Shown one piece after another: positions 1 through 8,673 of a stretch of 64,000 nucleotides of DNA (position 1 is its first letter; each line of letters begins with the position of its first letter). The stretch comes from Lysinibacillus alkalisoli (lineage in GTDB: Bacteria > Bacillota > Bacilli > Bacillales_A > Planococcaceae). The DNA lies in assembly GCF_014643595.1 (NCBI RefSeq), contig NZ_BMJT01000005.1:229688-293687 (forward strand), in the 5' to 3' direction. Under the pieces are notes generated by a model. That model did no database searches and was not told the DNA's origin. It saw nothing but the letters and a program-made list of their open reading frames with translations. The position numbers and the translations under genes were made by a program.

Positions 1-264
1 AAAAGTACAATAAGTAAAGTGATTAAAAAGCTGACAAACAAGAAACTACTAGGAAAAAGCATAGCAGAGGAAGACAAACGTATGCATATTTTGCATTTAA
101 CGTTTTTAGGGGAAGAAGTTTTGAATCAGTTGTTAGCGAGAGCGAGCAACGTTGTTGATCAAGTAATTAAGCCTATTCCAGAAGATGAGATGAAAAAGCT
201 ACTACAAGCAATGTCACAAATTGAGGAGATTCTTCAAAAAAATATTAAAATCGAAGGGGATTAA
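1..264 (+). CDS. MarR-family transcriptional regulator, C-terminal part (partial)
   Basis: The reading frame is open from the first base, so the true start lies upstream of the window; only about 87 residues are present. The visible part reads as the second half of a winged helix: recognition-helix pattern STISKVIKKL, a wing with DKRMHILHLT, then a long amphipathic C-terminal dimerisation helix. This is the usual MarR layout, DNA binding as a dimer with ligand-relieved repression. Its stop codon is only 3 bp before the start of the peptide-binding lipoprotein, so it is probably co-transcribed with the ABC importer and may control it; that role is inferred from position only. No promoter is visible because it is off the window. 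Confidence 0.75.
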   Translation, partial: KSTISKVIKKLTNKKLLGKSIAEEDKRMHILHLTFLGEEVLNQLLARASNVVDQVIKPIPEDEMKKLLQAMSQIEEILQKNIKIEGD

Positions 265-267
265 GGT

Positions 268-1803
268 ATGAAAAAATTAGCCGTTCTTTTAGTTTTAATG
301 GTAATGGCATTAGTAGGGTGTACAAAAGGGACATCTGAAAGCGGAGGAGACACAGCGCCACAAGGGGAAAGTAAAGATAAAGTCATTATTGGTTTTGAAG
401 CGGATGCAGGTACATTAATGGCAAATACAGATGTAAACTATGCGACAGATGCACAAATTCGTAATATTTATGACCCGTTAATTGGACGTGATGCAGATAC
501 GGGCGAATATATCCCAGTGTTGGCTGAGAGTTGGGCGTCTGTGGACGAGCATACATGGCGTATTAAGTTGAAAGATAATGTGAAATTCCACAATGACAAA
601 ATGTTTAATGCAGAAGCTGTGAAATTTAGTATTGATTATATGTTAGATGAGAAAAATAATTCATTTTATCGCTCGCGTTGGGAGAATATTAAAGAAGTAA
701 AAGTATTATCTGATACAGAAGTAGAGATTACAACGAAAGAGCCTTTCCCAGGCTTGATTGAACGCATTACTGTTGACTTATTAATTATGGAGCCAAGCTA
801 TGTAAAAGAAGTTGGTAATGAAGAGGCAGGTAAAAAGCCTATAGGAACAGGTGCTTATAAGTTTGAAGAATGGTCACGAGATAATTACTTAAAACTTGTA
901 GCATTTGATGATTATTGGCAAGGTGCACCTAAGATTAAAGCTATAGAGTTCCGTTACATTCCAGAATTTAGTTCTCGTTTATCAACATTTTTAAGTGGTG
1001 AAATTGATTTATTTAAAAATGTTCCTGTAGATTCGGTAGAGAAAGTAAAGGCAGGAGATAACGCAAAAATTGAAGAAGTAGCCTCTTCTCGTATTAACTA
1101 TTTAGCTTTAAACACATTTTACGATGGCCCATTGCAAGATGTTAAAGTACGTCAAGCCATCAATTATGCTGTAAATGTAGATGAGTTATTAGAAAGCGTA
1201 TTAAACGGACATGGTACAAAAATGACAGGTCCATTATCGCAGTTGAATATGAATTATACAGAAACAAAAGACTATGGCTATAACGAAGAAAAAGCCGTTG
1301 CGCTCTTAAAAGAAGCAGGCTATAAGCCGGAAGACATTATATTAACATTAGATACACCGAGCGGTCGTTATCCTATGGATGTACAAATTGCTCAAGGGAT
1401 TGCTGCTCAATTACAACGTGTAGGTATTAAAGTAGACGTTAAAGTGAATGAGTGGGGCACACATTTAGAGAAAATACGTAATCGAGAGATGGGAGATATG
1501 TATATCTTAGGATGGGGCCCAGCATTTGAACCACAGTCAACGGTTGTTGATTTATTTACAAAAGAAGCGCCATATAGCGGTTTTTATGATGAAGCAGTAC
1601 AAGCTAAAATCTTTAAAACAGTAGAGACGTTTGATGACGACGAACGCCGCGAAGGTTATAACGAGCTACAACATACTTTAGTAGAACAAGCGTCATGGGT
1701 ACCATTATGGCAACAAGCAGACTTATATGCAGTAAAGAAAGATTTAAACTTTAAACCACGTGTAGACGAAGAAATTAGTGCCTTTTATATGTCATGGAAG
1801 TAA
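268..1803 (+). CDS. Peptide/dipeptide ABC importer, extracellular solute-binding lipoprotein (SBP family 5)
   Basis: 511 residues, a normal length for the DppA/OppA family. Residues 1-18 form a lipoprotein signal ending in the lipobox LVGC, so Cys18 should be lipid-anchored on the outer face of the membrane. A low-complexity linker (about 19-37) precedes the SBP family 5 fold, with the family pattern around residues 60-100 (IYDPLI, PVLAESW, VKFHND). It captures the substrate and hands it to the two permeases encoded next. AAGGGGA at 254-260 supports the start. It is the first of five importer genes plus an M24 enzyme; substrate is not deducible beyond a short peptide or peptide-like compound (nickel and opine binders share this fold). 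Confidence 0.9.
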   Translation: MKKLAVLLVLMVMALVGCTKGTSESGGDTAPQGESKDKVIIGFEADAGTLMANTDVNYATDAQIRNIYDPLIGRDADTGEYIPVLAESWASVDEHTWRIKLKDNVKFHNDKMFNAEAVKFSIDYMLDEKNNSFYRSRWENIKEVKVLSDTEVEITTKEPFPGLIERITVDLLIMEPSYVKEVGNEEAGKKPIGTGAYKFEEWSRDNYLKLVAFDDYWQGAPKIKAIEFRYIPEFSSRLSTFLSGEIDLFKNVPVDSVEKVKAGDNAKIEEVASSRINYLALNTFYDGPLQDVKVRQAINYAVNVDELLESVLNGHGTKMTGPLSQLNMNYTETKDYGYNEEKAVALLKEAGYKPEDIILTLDTPSGRYPMDVQIAQGIAAQLQRVGIKVDVKVNEWGTHLEKIRNREMGDMYILGWGPAFEPQSTVVDLFTKEAPYSGFYDEAVQAKIFKTVETFDDDERREGYNELQHTLVEQASWVPLWQQADLYAVKKDLNFKPRVDEEISAFYMSWK

Positions 1804-1838
1804 TGTAACACAAGTCATAGCACATATGGAGGGATGAT

Positions 1839-2756
1839 ATGCTTGATTTTGTTATTAAACGCTTAGCGCAAGTTGTTATTGTGGTATTTTTAGCATTGAC
1901 AGTCGTATTTTTCCTCATACGTTTATCAGGAGATCCGGTGGCCTTATTTTTGCCACCAGATACTTCCCGTGAGCAGATTGAGGAGTATCGCGAAGTATTA
2001 GGTTTTAACCGCCCGTTGTATGAGCAATATGGCGAATTTATGGGTAATGCTGTGAAGGGTGATTTTGGCACTTCATTAAAAACGAATGAAGATGCATTAA
2101 CGATGGTATTAGAGCGTTTACCTGCAACTGTACAATTAGCCATAGCTTCTCTTATTATTGCTTTAGTAGTTGCAATACCTGTGGGTGTCTTGGCTGCCTA
2201 CAAGAAAAATTCGGTTTTTGATAAATTTGCTGTAGGTGTCACGATCGTAGGACAAGCTATGCCAAGCTTTTGGCTAGGTTTGTTATTGATCTACTTCTTT
2301 GCTGTTCAAATGAACTGGTTGCCATCGGGAGGTAGTGGCAGCCCCATTCATTTACTACTGCCAAGTTTAACATTGGCTACCTATAGTATTGCTAGGTTTA
2401 CAAGATTTACTCGCTCCACCATGTTAGATGTGTTACGAATGGATTATATTCGTACAGCTAAAGCATCAGGCGCAACAACTTTTAGTTTAGTTTCAAAATA
2501 TGCTTTGAAAAATTCGCTTATTCCAATTATTACGTTAGTGGCATTAGATCTAGGCACACTTTTAGGTGGCGCTGTTGTTGTCGAAATGATCTTTGCATGG
2601 CCAGGCATTGGTCGCTTATTAATGCAATCATTATTAAATCGTGATTTCCCTATTGTGATGGCGGGTGTATTTATCATTGCATTTATTTATGCCATGATTA
2701 ATTTCATTGCAGACATTGTTTATGCCTATGTTAATCCACAAATACGAGTGAAGTAG
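1839..2756 (+). CDS. Dipeptide/oligopeptide ABC importer permease, DppB-type
   Basis: 305 residues with six predicted membrane segments. The first lies at about residues 10-30, followed by an extracytoplasmic loop of about 70 residues typical of DppB/OppB, then five helices. The coupling loop recognised by the ATPase is visible near residues 200-220 (YIRTAKASGA, the EAA-type motif). GGAGGG at 1828-1833 sets the ATG start. It forms a channel heterodimer with the product of the next gene, whose ATG lies 8 bp after this stop. Confidence 0.9.
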   Translation: MLDFVIKRLAQVVIVVFLALTVVFFLIRLSGDPVALFLPPDTSREQIEEYREVLGFNRPLYEQYGEFMGNAVKGDFGTSLKTNEDALTMVLERLPATVQLAIASLIIALVVAIPVGVLAAYKKNSVFDKFAVGVTIVGQAMPSFWLGLLLIYFFAVQMNWLPSGGSGSPIHLLLPSLTLATYSIARFTRFTRSTMLDVLRMDYIRTAKASGATTFSLVSKYALKNSLIPIITLVALDLGTLLGGAVVVEMIFAWPGIGRLLMQSLLNRDFPIVMAGVFIIAFIYAMINFIADIVYAYVNPQIRVK

Positions 2757-2764
2757 GTGAAGAA

Positions 2765-3652
2765 ATGGTTCAGAAAACAATCGAAATACCAGTGGAGACA
2801 AGTAAAAAAGAAACAAAATTTCAATATTTCTTCCGCTCACTCTTTAAAAGTTGGACAGGAATAGTAGGCTTTGTCATTATTTTATTATTAATTGCTATCA
2901 GTTTGTTTGGTGAGATTATGGTACCCTATGACCCTTTGGCAGCTGACTTTACTAAAAAGTTATTGCCACCTATGACAGAGGGGCATGTGTTAGGAACAGA
3001 TCAATTAGGTAGAGATGTGTTATCTCGTATTATCGTTGGTGCACGAATATCAGTTGTAATTGGTGTGATCACTGTGCTATTAGCGGGTACAGTTGGCACA
3101 GTAGTAGGTATTATTTCAGGTTATTTTAGAGGTTGGGTAGATGTTGTTTTAATGCGTATTGTAGATGTGCAATTAAGTTTTCCATTTATTTTACTTGTAC
3201 TTGTGATCAACGCGATTATGGGAACAGGCTTAAAAAATATTATTATTTCATTAGCGATTGGTGGTTGGGTAGTATTTGCAAGGGTAATCCGTGGTGAAGT
3301 ATTAGCGTTACGAGAAAAAGAATTTGTCGCAGCGAGTATTGCAACAGGTGTTACAAAGTTTGGTGTGCTATTTAAACATATTTTACCTAATTTAATTACG
3401 CCTATCACCGTATTAGCGTCACTGCAAATTGCCACGTATATTATTGCAGAGGCTTCTGTAAGTTTTCTAGGATTTGGTGTACAACCGCCAACACCAGCTT
3501 GGGGCAATATGTTAAGTGAAGGTAAAGACTATATTTTAAGCTCATGGTGGTTAATCACATTTCCAGGTTTAGCGATTTTAGTTACAACATTAGGCGTTAA
3601 CTTATTTGGCGATTGGTTGCGTGACACATTAGACCCTGAGTCAACAGAATAA
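2765..3652 (+). CDS. Dipeptide/oligopeptide ABC importer permease, DppC-type
   Basis: 295 residues. A cytoplasmic N-terminal tail of about 30 residues precedes the first membrane helix, then the short motif LGTDQLGRDVLSRI (about residues 76-90), a hallmark of DppC/OppC, followed by the binding-protein-dependent transport domain with five helices. The EAA-type coupling loop reads EFVAASIATGVTK (about 187-199). It pairs with the DppB-type subunit just upstream and is followed after 13 bp by the first ATPase gene, so all are one operon. Confidence 0.9.
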   Translation: MVQKTIEIPVETSKKETKFQYFFRSLFKSWTGIVGFVIILLLIAISLFGEIMVPYDPLAADFTKKLLPPMTEGHVLGTDQLGRDVLSRIIVGARISVVIGVITVLLAGTVGTVVGIISGYFRGWVDVVLMRIVDVQLSFPFILLVLVINAIMGTGLKNIIISLAIGGWVVFARVIRGEVLALREKEFVAASIATGVTKFGVLFKHILPNLITPITVLASLQIATYIIAEASVSFLGFGVQPPTPAWGNMLSEGKDYILSSWWLITFPGLAILVTTLGVNLFGDWLRDTLDPESTE

Positions 3653-3665
3653 CGGAGGTGCTACG

Positions 3666-4646
3666 ATGGAAACCGTACTAACAGTAAAAGACCTCAATAT
3701 CCAATTTACAAAAGATGGTGAAGTAACAAAACCCATTCGCGGTGTTACCTTCCATGTGAATAAAAGTGAAATATTAGGAATTGTTGGCGAGTCAGGCTGT
3801 GGCAAAAGCGTAACTACAAAAGCTGTGATGGGGCTGTTACCTAAAAAATCTAGTCAGATTACACAAGGTGAGATTTTACTAGGTGAACAAAGAATTGACC
3901 AGTTATCTGATAAAGAAATGCAACATATTAGAGGGAATACAATCTCTATGATTTTTCAAGAGCCAATGACATCCTTAAACCCTGTATTTACCATAGGTCA
4001 ACAATTAAGTGAACCTTTAAAACGCCATCAAAAGATGCCAAAGAAAGAAAGAAGAACGACAATTATTAACGCATTACGTTCAGTAGGTATTCCAAGAGCA
4101 GATGAGATCATTGATGAATATCCACACCAATTATCTGGTGGTATGAGGCAGCGTGTGATGATTACTTTAGCTTTACTTTGTAACCCTGATATATTAATTG
4201 CAGATGAGCCAACAACAGCGCTCGATGTGACGATACAAGCACAAATTTTACGTTTATTAAAAGCGTTACGTCAAGAGCGTGAGATGAGTATTGTTATGAT
4301 TACTCATGACCTTGGCGTTGTAGCAGAGCTTTGTGACCGAGTGATTGTGATGTATGCAGGAAATGTGGTGGAGGAAGCATTAATTAATGATTTATTTGAC
4401 GAGCCTTTGCATCCTTATACACAAGGGCTAATTCGCTCATTACCCAATAATAATGAGCGCAAGTCACGTCTATATTCTATCGAAGGGAATGTACCTAAAG
4501 TAACAGAGCAAATGCTAGGTTGCGCCTTTGCCAATCGATGTGAGTTCGCAACAGAAAAGTGCGTAAACTCAGCACCACCAACAGTAGTAAACGGTAATCA
4601 TAAAGTGAGATGTTGGTTGTTAACAGAAGATGGGGTGATGGCATGA
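3666..4646 (+). CDS. Peptide ABC importer ATP-binding subunit, DppD/OppD-type
   Basis: 326 residues. Walker A GESGCGKS (about residues 41-48), signature LSGGMRQR, Walker B ILIADEP and the switch His in MITHDLG are all intact. The C-terminal oligopeptide-transporter extension has a four-cysteine pattern ([16 protein letters not shown]) of the kind reported to hold an iron-sulfur cluster in some DppD proteins; whether it does here is unknown. Start has CGGAGGTG upstream. Its TGA overlaps the next ATG as ATGA, which suggests coupled translation of the two ATPases of a heterodimeric pair. Confidence 0.9.
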   Translation: METVLTVKDLNIQFTKDGEVTKPIRGVTFHVNKSEILGIVGESGCGKSVTTKAVMGLLPKKSSQITQGEILLGEQRIDQLSDKEMQHIRGNTISMIFQEPMTSLNPVFTIGQQLSEPLKRHQKMPKKERRTTIINALRSVGIPRADEIIDEYPHQLSGGMRQRVMITLALLCNPDILIADEPTTALDVTIQAQILRLLKALRQEREMSIVMITHDLGVVAELCDRVIVMYAGNVVEEALINDLFDEPLHPYTQGLIRSLPNNNERKSRLYSIEGNVPKVTEQMLGCAFANRCEFATEKCVNSAPPTVVNGNHKVRCWLLTEDGVMA

Positions 4647-5635
4647 CGCAAGAGATAATTTTATCTGTCAAAAATTTAAAAACCTATTATGAAATTAAAC
4701 AAGGTATGTTCAAGCCCAATAAAGTCATTAAAGCAGTAGATGATGTGAGCTTTGATGTGTATAAAGGCGAAACTTTGGCTTTGGTCGGCGAGTCAGGCTG
4801 TGGCAAGTCTACTATAGGGCGCACTATTTTAAATTTAACGCAAGCTACTTCAGGTGAGGTGCTCTTTAACGATAAGGACTTAACCACATTAAACTTTAAT
4901 GAGATGCGCTCTTTACGCCATCGACTACAAATGATTTTTCAAGACCCTTACGCATCCTTAAACCCTAAAAAGACGATTTTACAAATAGTAATGGAGCCCT
5001 TAAAAGTTCATGATAAATATAAACCGCAAGAGCGTTTACAAAAAATTATCGAAATATTGGAAATTGTCGGATTATCGGAGTATCACTTAGAGCGTTATCC
5101 TCATGAATTTTCAGGAGGACAAAGACAACGCATAGGCATTGCTAGAGCAGTGATTTTGCACCCAGATTTTATCGTAGCGGATGAACCTGTTTCTGCGCTC
5201 GACGTCTCCGTCCAATCACAAGTCATTAATTTAATGTTAGATGTACAAAAACAACTAGGCTTAACGTATTTATTCATATCACATGATTTAAGTGTAGTAC
5301 AGCATATGACAGACCGTGTAGCAGTGATGTATTTAGGGCGTATTGTCGAGATTGCTACTACAGAAGAATTATTTGATAATCCTAAACATCCTTATACGAA
5401 AGCTTTATTATCAGCTGTACCCATCAGTCATCCACAAGAAAAAAGTAATCGTATCTTGCTGACAGGAGACGTACCTAGTCCAGCTAATCCACCAACAGGC
5501 TGCACCTTCCATCCGAGATGTGAATTTGCAACCGAATTATGCCAACAACAATCACCAAGTGCCACCCATTTTTCAGCAAGCCATCAAGTACATTGTCATT
5601 TATATCAAGAAGGAGCGAATGAATTATGTTATTAG
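4643..5635 (+). CDS. Peptide ABC importer ATP-binding subunit, DppF/OppF-type
   Basis: 330 residues from the ATG at 4643, chosen over an upstream in-frame ATG at 4610 because GGGGTGA (4632-4638) lies at proper distance and the start overlaps the preceding stop as ATGA. Walker [10 protein letters not shown], signature FSGGQRQR, Walker B FIVADEP and switch SHDLS are intact. The C-terminal oligopeptide domain carries GCTFHPRCEF and further cysteines. It energises import together with the DppD-type partner. The last codons overlap the start of the M24 gene by 10 bp. Confidence 0.9.
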   Translation: MTQEIILSVKNLKTYYEIKQGMFKPNKVIKAVDDVSFDVYKGETLALVGESGCGKSTIGRTILNLTQATSGEVLFNDKDLTTLNFNEMRSLRHRLQMIFQDPYASLNPKKTILQIVMEPLKVHDKYKPQERLQKIIEILEIVGLSEYHLERYPHEFSGGQRQRIGIARAVILHPDFIVADEPVSALDVSVQSQVINLMLDVQKQLGLTYLFISHDLSVVQHMTDRVAVMYLGRIVEIATTEELFDNPKHPYTKALLSAVPISHPQEKSNRILLTGDVPSPANPPTGCTFHPRCEFATELCQQQSPSATHFSASHQVHCHLYQEGANELCY

Positions 5636-6804
5636 CGATTCCAACAAATGAATTTAAAGAGAGACAGCAAAATTTCGCACGTATTATTGCAGAGAGAGGT
5701 TGTGACTCTGCTGTTATTTATGCAGTAGCCGACATCTTTTATTTAACAGGATTTCATTTTTATCCGACAGAGCGTCCTATTATATTATTTGTAGATAAAC
5801 AGCAGAAGTACTATTTATATGTGCCATCATTAGAGCGAGAGCATGCAGAAGAATATGCTGTAATTGATGGTGTCTATGACTATCTTGAATATCCAAGTTT
5901 GACGCACCCCATGATAACATTTGCAGCCGTGTTAAAGCAACATCACTTTGAAGGGCAAACAGTAGGTTGTGATGCAGCGGGGTATGGTTCATCAATGGGC
6001 TATCGAGGGCCAGCATTAGCAGAAGTATTGACTGCGAACTATGTGTCAGTAAAGCATATTATTGAAGAGATGCGCTTTGTAAAATCACCTAATGAGATTG
6101 AGTTGATTAAAGAGTCGTGTCGTTGGGGGAATTTGGCGCATCGTTTATTACAGAAGTATACAAAAGTAGGTTATAGTGAAATTGAAGTGACAAGTCGTGC
6201 TTCAGCGGAAGCGACATTAGCTATGATTGAAACGTTAGGTCAAGATTATAAACCACATGGCGACGTGGGAGCACATGCTATTTTTAGAGGTCAAATTGGT
6301 CCTGAATCTGCTTTTCCACATGCTGTAACACAAAATATTATGTTGCAACAAGGTGACACACTTGTGACAGGAGCAGGCGCTACTGTTTTTGGCTACCATA
6401 GTGAATTAGAGCGTACTATGTTTGTTAATGAAGTATCAAAAGATCAAGAGAAATATTTCCAGTATATGTACGAAGCGCAAGATGTCGCTTTTGATAATTT
6501 AAAACCAGGTGTGACATGTAGTGAAGTGGAACAAGCCGTGCAAAACTATTTCAAAGAACAAGGTATTCAACATTTAACGCGCCATCATACAGGGCATAAT
6601 ATTGGTATTTTAGGCCATGAAGCGCCATTTTTAGATGTAGGTGACCATACAGTCATTGAACCAGGTATGGTCTTTACGATTGAACCAGGTATTTATGTGC
6701 CAGGTTTAGGTGGTTTCCGTCATTCTGACACAGTTGTCATTACAGAGGATGGCATGGAGATGTTAACCTATTATCCAAGAGATTTAGCATCTCTCATTTG
6801 TTAA
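5626..6804 (+). CDS. M24-fold (creatinase/prolidase-like) enzyme with altered metal ligands
   Basis: 392 residues: a creatinase-type N-terminal domain (about 1-135) and a pita-bread M24 domain (about 145-385). The gene overlaps the peptide importer by 10 bp and has AGGAG at 5611-5615, so its product probably processes what the importer brings in. In metal-using prolidases the five ligands are Asp, Asp, His, Glu, Glu. Here the first Asp position reads Gly (LVTGAGA), the second reads Glu (HSELERT), the His (TGHNIG) and IEPG Glu remain, and the last Glu reads His (FRHSDTV). Such losses are known in non-metal relatives of the fold (creatinase, ectoine hydrolase), so the reaction may be amidine or peptide-like bond hydrolysis other than Xaa-Pro cleavage. 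Family is sure, activity is not. Confidence 0.8.
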   Translation: MLLAIPTNEFKERQQNFARIIAERGCDSAVIYAVADIFYLTGFHFYPTERPIILFVDKQQKYYLYVPSLEREHAEEYAVIDGVYDYLEYPSLTHPMITFAAVLKQHHFEGQTVGCDAAGYGSSMGYRGPALAEVLTANYVSVKHIIEEMRFVKSPNEIELIKESCRWGNLAHRLLQKYTKVGYSEIEVTSRASAEATLAMIETLGQDYKPHGDVGAHAIFRGQIGPESAFPHAVTQNIMLQQGDTLVTGAGATVFGYHSELERTMFVNEVSKDQEKYFQYMYEAQDVAFDNLKPGVTCSEVEQAVQNYFKEQGIQHLTRHHTGHNIGILGHEAPFLDVGDHTVIEPGMVFTIEPGIYVPGLGGFRHSDTVVITEDGMEMLTYYPRDLASLIC

Positions 6805-6832
6805 TAAAAGCATAAGGGCATAGCCAAAAAGA

Positions 6833-6866
6833 AGTACTGTTAAAAAATTTAGCAGTGCTTTTTTTT
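6833..6866 (+). terminator. Rho-independent terminator of the peptide importer operon
   Basis: A 12-bp stem (AGTACTG + TTAAA against TTTAG + CAGTGCT, two G-T wobbles) with a 3-base loop is followed by eight T. It lies 28 bp past the M24 stop codon. Confidence 0.85.
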
Positions 6867-7194
6867 GGGTAGAAAAGTATGTTTGTACGATTATCTCGTC
6901 TATAATTAGCGCATTTTATGGATTTTATTTAACGTAATTAAAGAATAAAAGTTGAAAAAGAAACATATGTTCGTTATTATATAATATAAGGCGTGAGACA
7001 ATGTTAAATTTACCTCGGAAAATAGAATTTTTAAGGTCGCAAATTGAAGTCACACAACGTCAATAGATTACATTTATCGGTGAATGTAAAAACGACACGA
7101 GTCGCAAGTGAATTTGATGTTACACCGTTTCAAGAGGCTAGATTTTTCGCACGTATTATTTTATTAGGATTGTTATTAATAATGAGGTGATAAA
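6867..7194. other. Intergenic stretch, no convincing gene
   Basis: AT-rich. It holds a possible -10 box TATAAT at 6980-6985 without a well-spaced -35, and a 21-codon open frame at 7001-7066 with only a weak ribosome binding site, followed by stops in frame. Residues KIEFLRSQIE in it faintly resemble the start of short Spo0E-like phosphatases, but the diagnostic SQELD motif is absent. It could be a decayed gene or simply leader sequence for the gene at 7195. Confidence 0.4.
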
Positions 7195-7446
7195 ATGAAT
7201 AACGAACTGATTTTAACCATGCAAACACTAATTCAACAATTACAAACATCAAATAAAAGAGAAGCCGCAAGTTTCTTTTACGAGAAACTTGTAGACTATC
7301 AACATGCTCAAGACATTACAATATTAATTGATGTGTTATCTAAGTTTAGAGCTATTGCTCATTTTGACGATTTTAACCAACAAGAACAACAATTATTAAC
7401 ACAAGTAGTACAGCAAGTTATGACGGCACAAATCAGTGCCTCTTAA
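7195..7446 (+). CDS. Small hypothetical protein
   Basis: 83 residues, not recognised. GAGGTGA at 7184-7190 gives a good start. The protein is predicted soluble and mostly helical, Gln-rich (QTLIQQLQ, QQEQQLLTQVVQQ), with no Cys, no signal peptide and no membrane segment. It stands alone: its own hairpin terminator follows at 7467 and the next genes belong to a different unit. No function is proposed. Confidence 0.6.
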   Translation: MNNELILTMQTLIQQLQTSNKREAASFFYEKLVDYQHAQDITILIDVLSKFRAIAHFDDFNQQEQQLLTQVVQQVMTAQISAS

Positions 7447-7466
7447 ATCGTAATAGATGCTAATCT

Positions 7467-7499
7467 GGCATATTTCCTTGTGGAGATATGTCATTTTTA
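7467..7499 (+). terminator. Probable Rho-independent terminator
   Basis: An 11-bp stem GGCATATTTCC / GGAGATATGTC (two wobbles) with loop TTGT is followed by a short T run (ATTTTTAT). It closes the small gene upstream. Confidence 0.65.
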
Positions 7500-7581
7500 T
7501 TGGATAGAGATATAGTGAGTTGCTTTTTTAAAAAGACAGTGAAATAATGACGTATTGTATGAGTAGATTAAGGAGGATGTT

Positions 7582-8673
7582 ATGAGAGCTAAGTGGAGAA
7601 TTATCATATTAATTATGGTTAGCTTAATAACGACAATCGGTACATATTATAATGAAGCGCTATATGACAAACCAATTGCTAAAATAGTACACACGAAAAT
7701 AACAGCACAAGAAGAAGTTCACGATCGTGGGGGCAATAAGGATACGATTTATGAGCAACAAATGGAGGCAATTGTATTAAATGGCACAGCTAAAAACACA
7801 AGAGTGACATTAACAAATGAGTTTTCGGAATCAGGTGCATTTGATACATCGTATCGCAATAATCAGCGAGTTTTTATTGCATTTGATGATGACAGTGAAA
7901 CAACAGCACATATTGTTAATCAAAAGCGAGATTATGCTATCGTATTATTAGGCTGGTTATTTATTGCTACATTATTGATTGTAGGCACAAAAAAAGGATT
8001 GCTAGCTCTGATTAGTTTTAGTTGTAATATTACGGTATTGCTTATTGGGCTAGAGTTATATAGTAGATTTGACCACTTGAGTTTGCTTATTGTAAGCGCA
8101 GTAATTGTCCTATTATTTACTTTAATATCACTATTGTTTGTGAATGGCTGTAATGCTAAAACATATACAGCTGTGATTGCTACATTGATAGGGACAGGGA
8201 CAACAATGGCCATTGCCTTTGTTGTCATGTTGTTAACAAAAGAGAACGGGTTACATTATGAGGAGATGCAATTTTTAACGAGACCATATCAAACGGTCTT
8301 TTTAGCAGGGTTATTAATTGGTTCTTTAGGTGCAGTAATGGATGTTGCGATTACGTTAGCTTCATCGTTATTTGCTTTACAAGAGCGTAACCCTAAAATG
8401 ACCTTAATTGAATTGAAAAAATCAGGTCGTGTGATTGGACAGGATATTATGGGTACAATCACTAATATTTTATTTTTTGCTTATGTTAGCGGTGCAATCC
8501 CTATGCTGTTATTGTACTTTAAAAATGGATTGCCCTTTGGCTACACATTATCTATGAATTTATCTTTAGAAATTGCACGTGCTTTAGTAGGTGGGATTGG
8601 GGTTGTATTGACAATCCCTATTACGATTCATGTGTCATTATGGTTTATGACGAGAAGGCAGGTGAGCGCATGA
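7582..8673 (+). CDS. YibE/F-family membrane protein, first of a pair
   Basis: 363 residues. An N-terminal membrane anchor (about 6-24) is followed by an extracytoplasmic domain of about 85 residues with a beta-rich VLNGTAKNTRVTLTN stretch, then about seven membrane helices from residue 115 onwards. The pattern GAVMDVAITLASS followed by GRVIGQDIMGTITN is the conserved YibE/F signature. The family has no settled function. GGAGGATG before the ATG supports the start. Its TGA overlaps the next ATG as ATGA, and the second gene repeats the same signature, so the two proteins probably form a complex. Confidence 0.8.
   Translation: MRAKWRIIILIMVSLITTIGTYYNEALYDKPIAKIVHTKITAQEEVHDRGGNKDTIYEQQMEAIVLNGTAKNTRVTLTNEFSESGAFDTSYRNNQRVFIAFDDDSETTAHIVNQKRDYAIVLLGWLFIATLLIVGTKKGLLALISFSCNITVLLIGLELYSRFDHLSLLIVSAVIVLLFTLISLLFVNGCNAKTYTAVIATLIGTGTTMAIAFVVMLLTKENGLHYEEMQFLTRPYQTVFLAGLLIGSLGAVMDVAITLASSLFALQERNPKMTLIELKKSGRVIGQDIMGTITNILFFAYVSGAIPMLLLYFKNGLPFGYTLSMNLSLEIARALVGGIGVVLTIPITIHVSLWFMTRRQVSA

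Noticed and set aside
7001..7066. 21-codon open frame resembling the start of a Spo0E-like protein
   Set aside because: Weak ribosome site, early stop and no SQELD motif; kept only as a note on the intergenic stretch.
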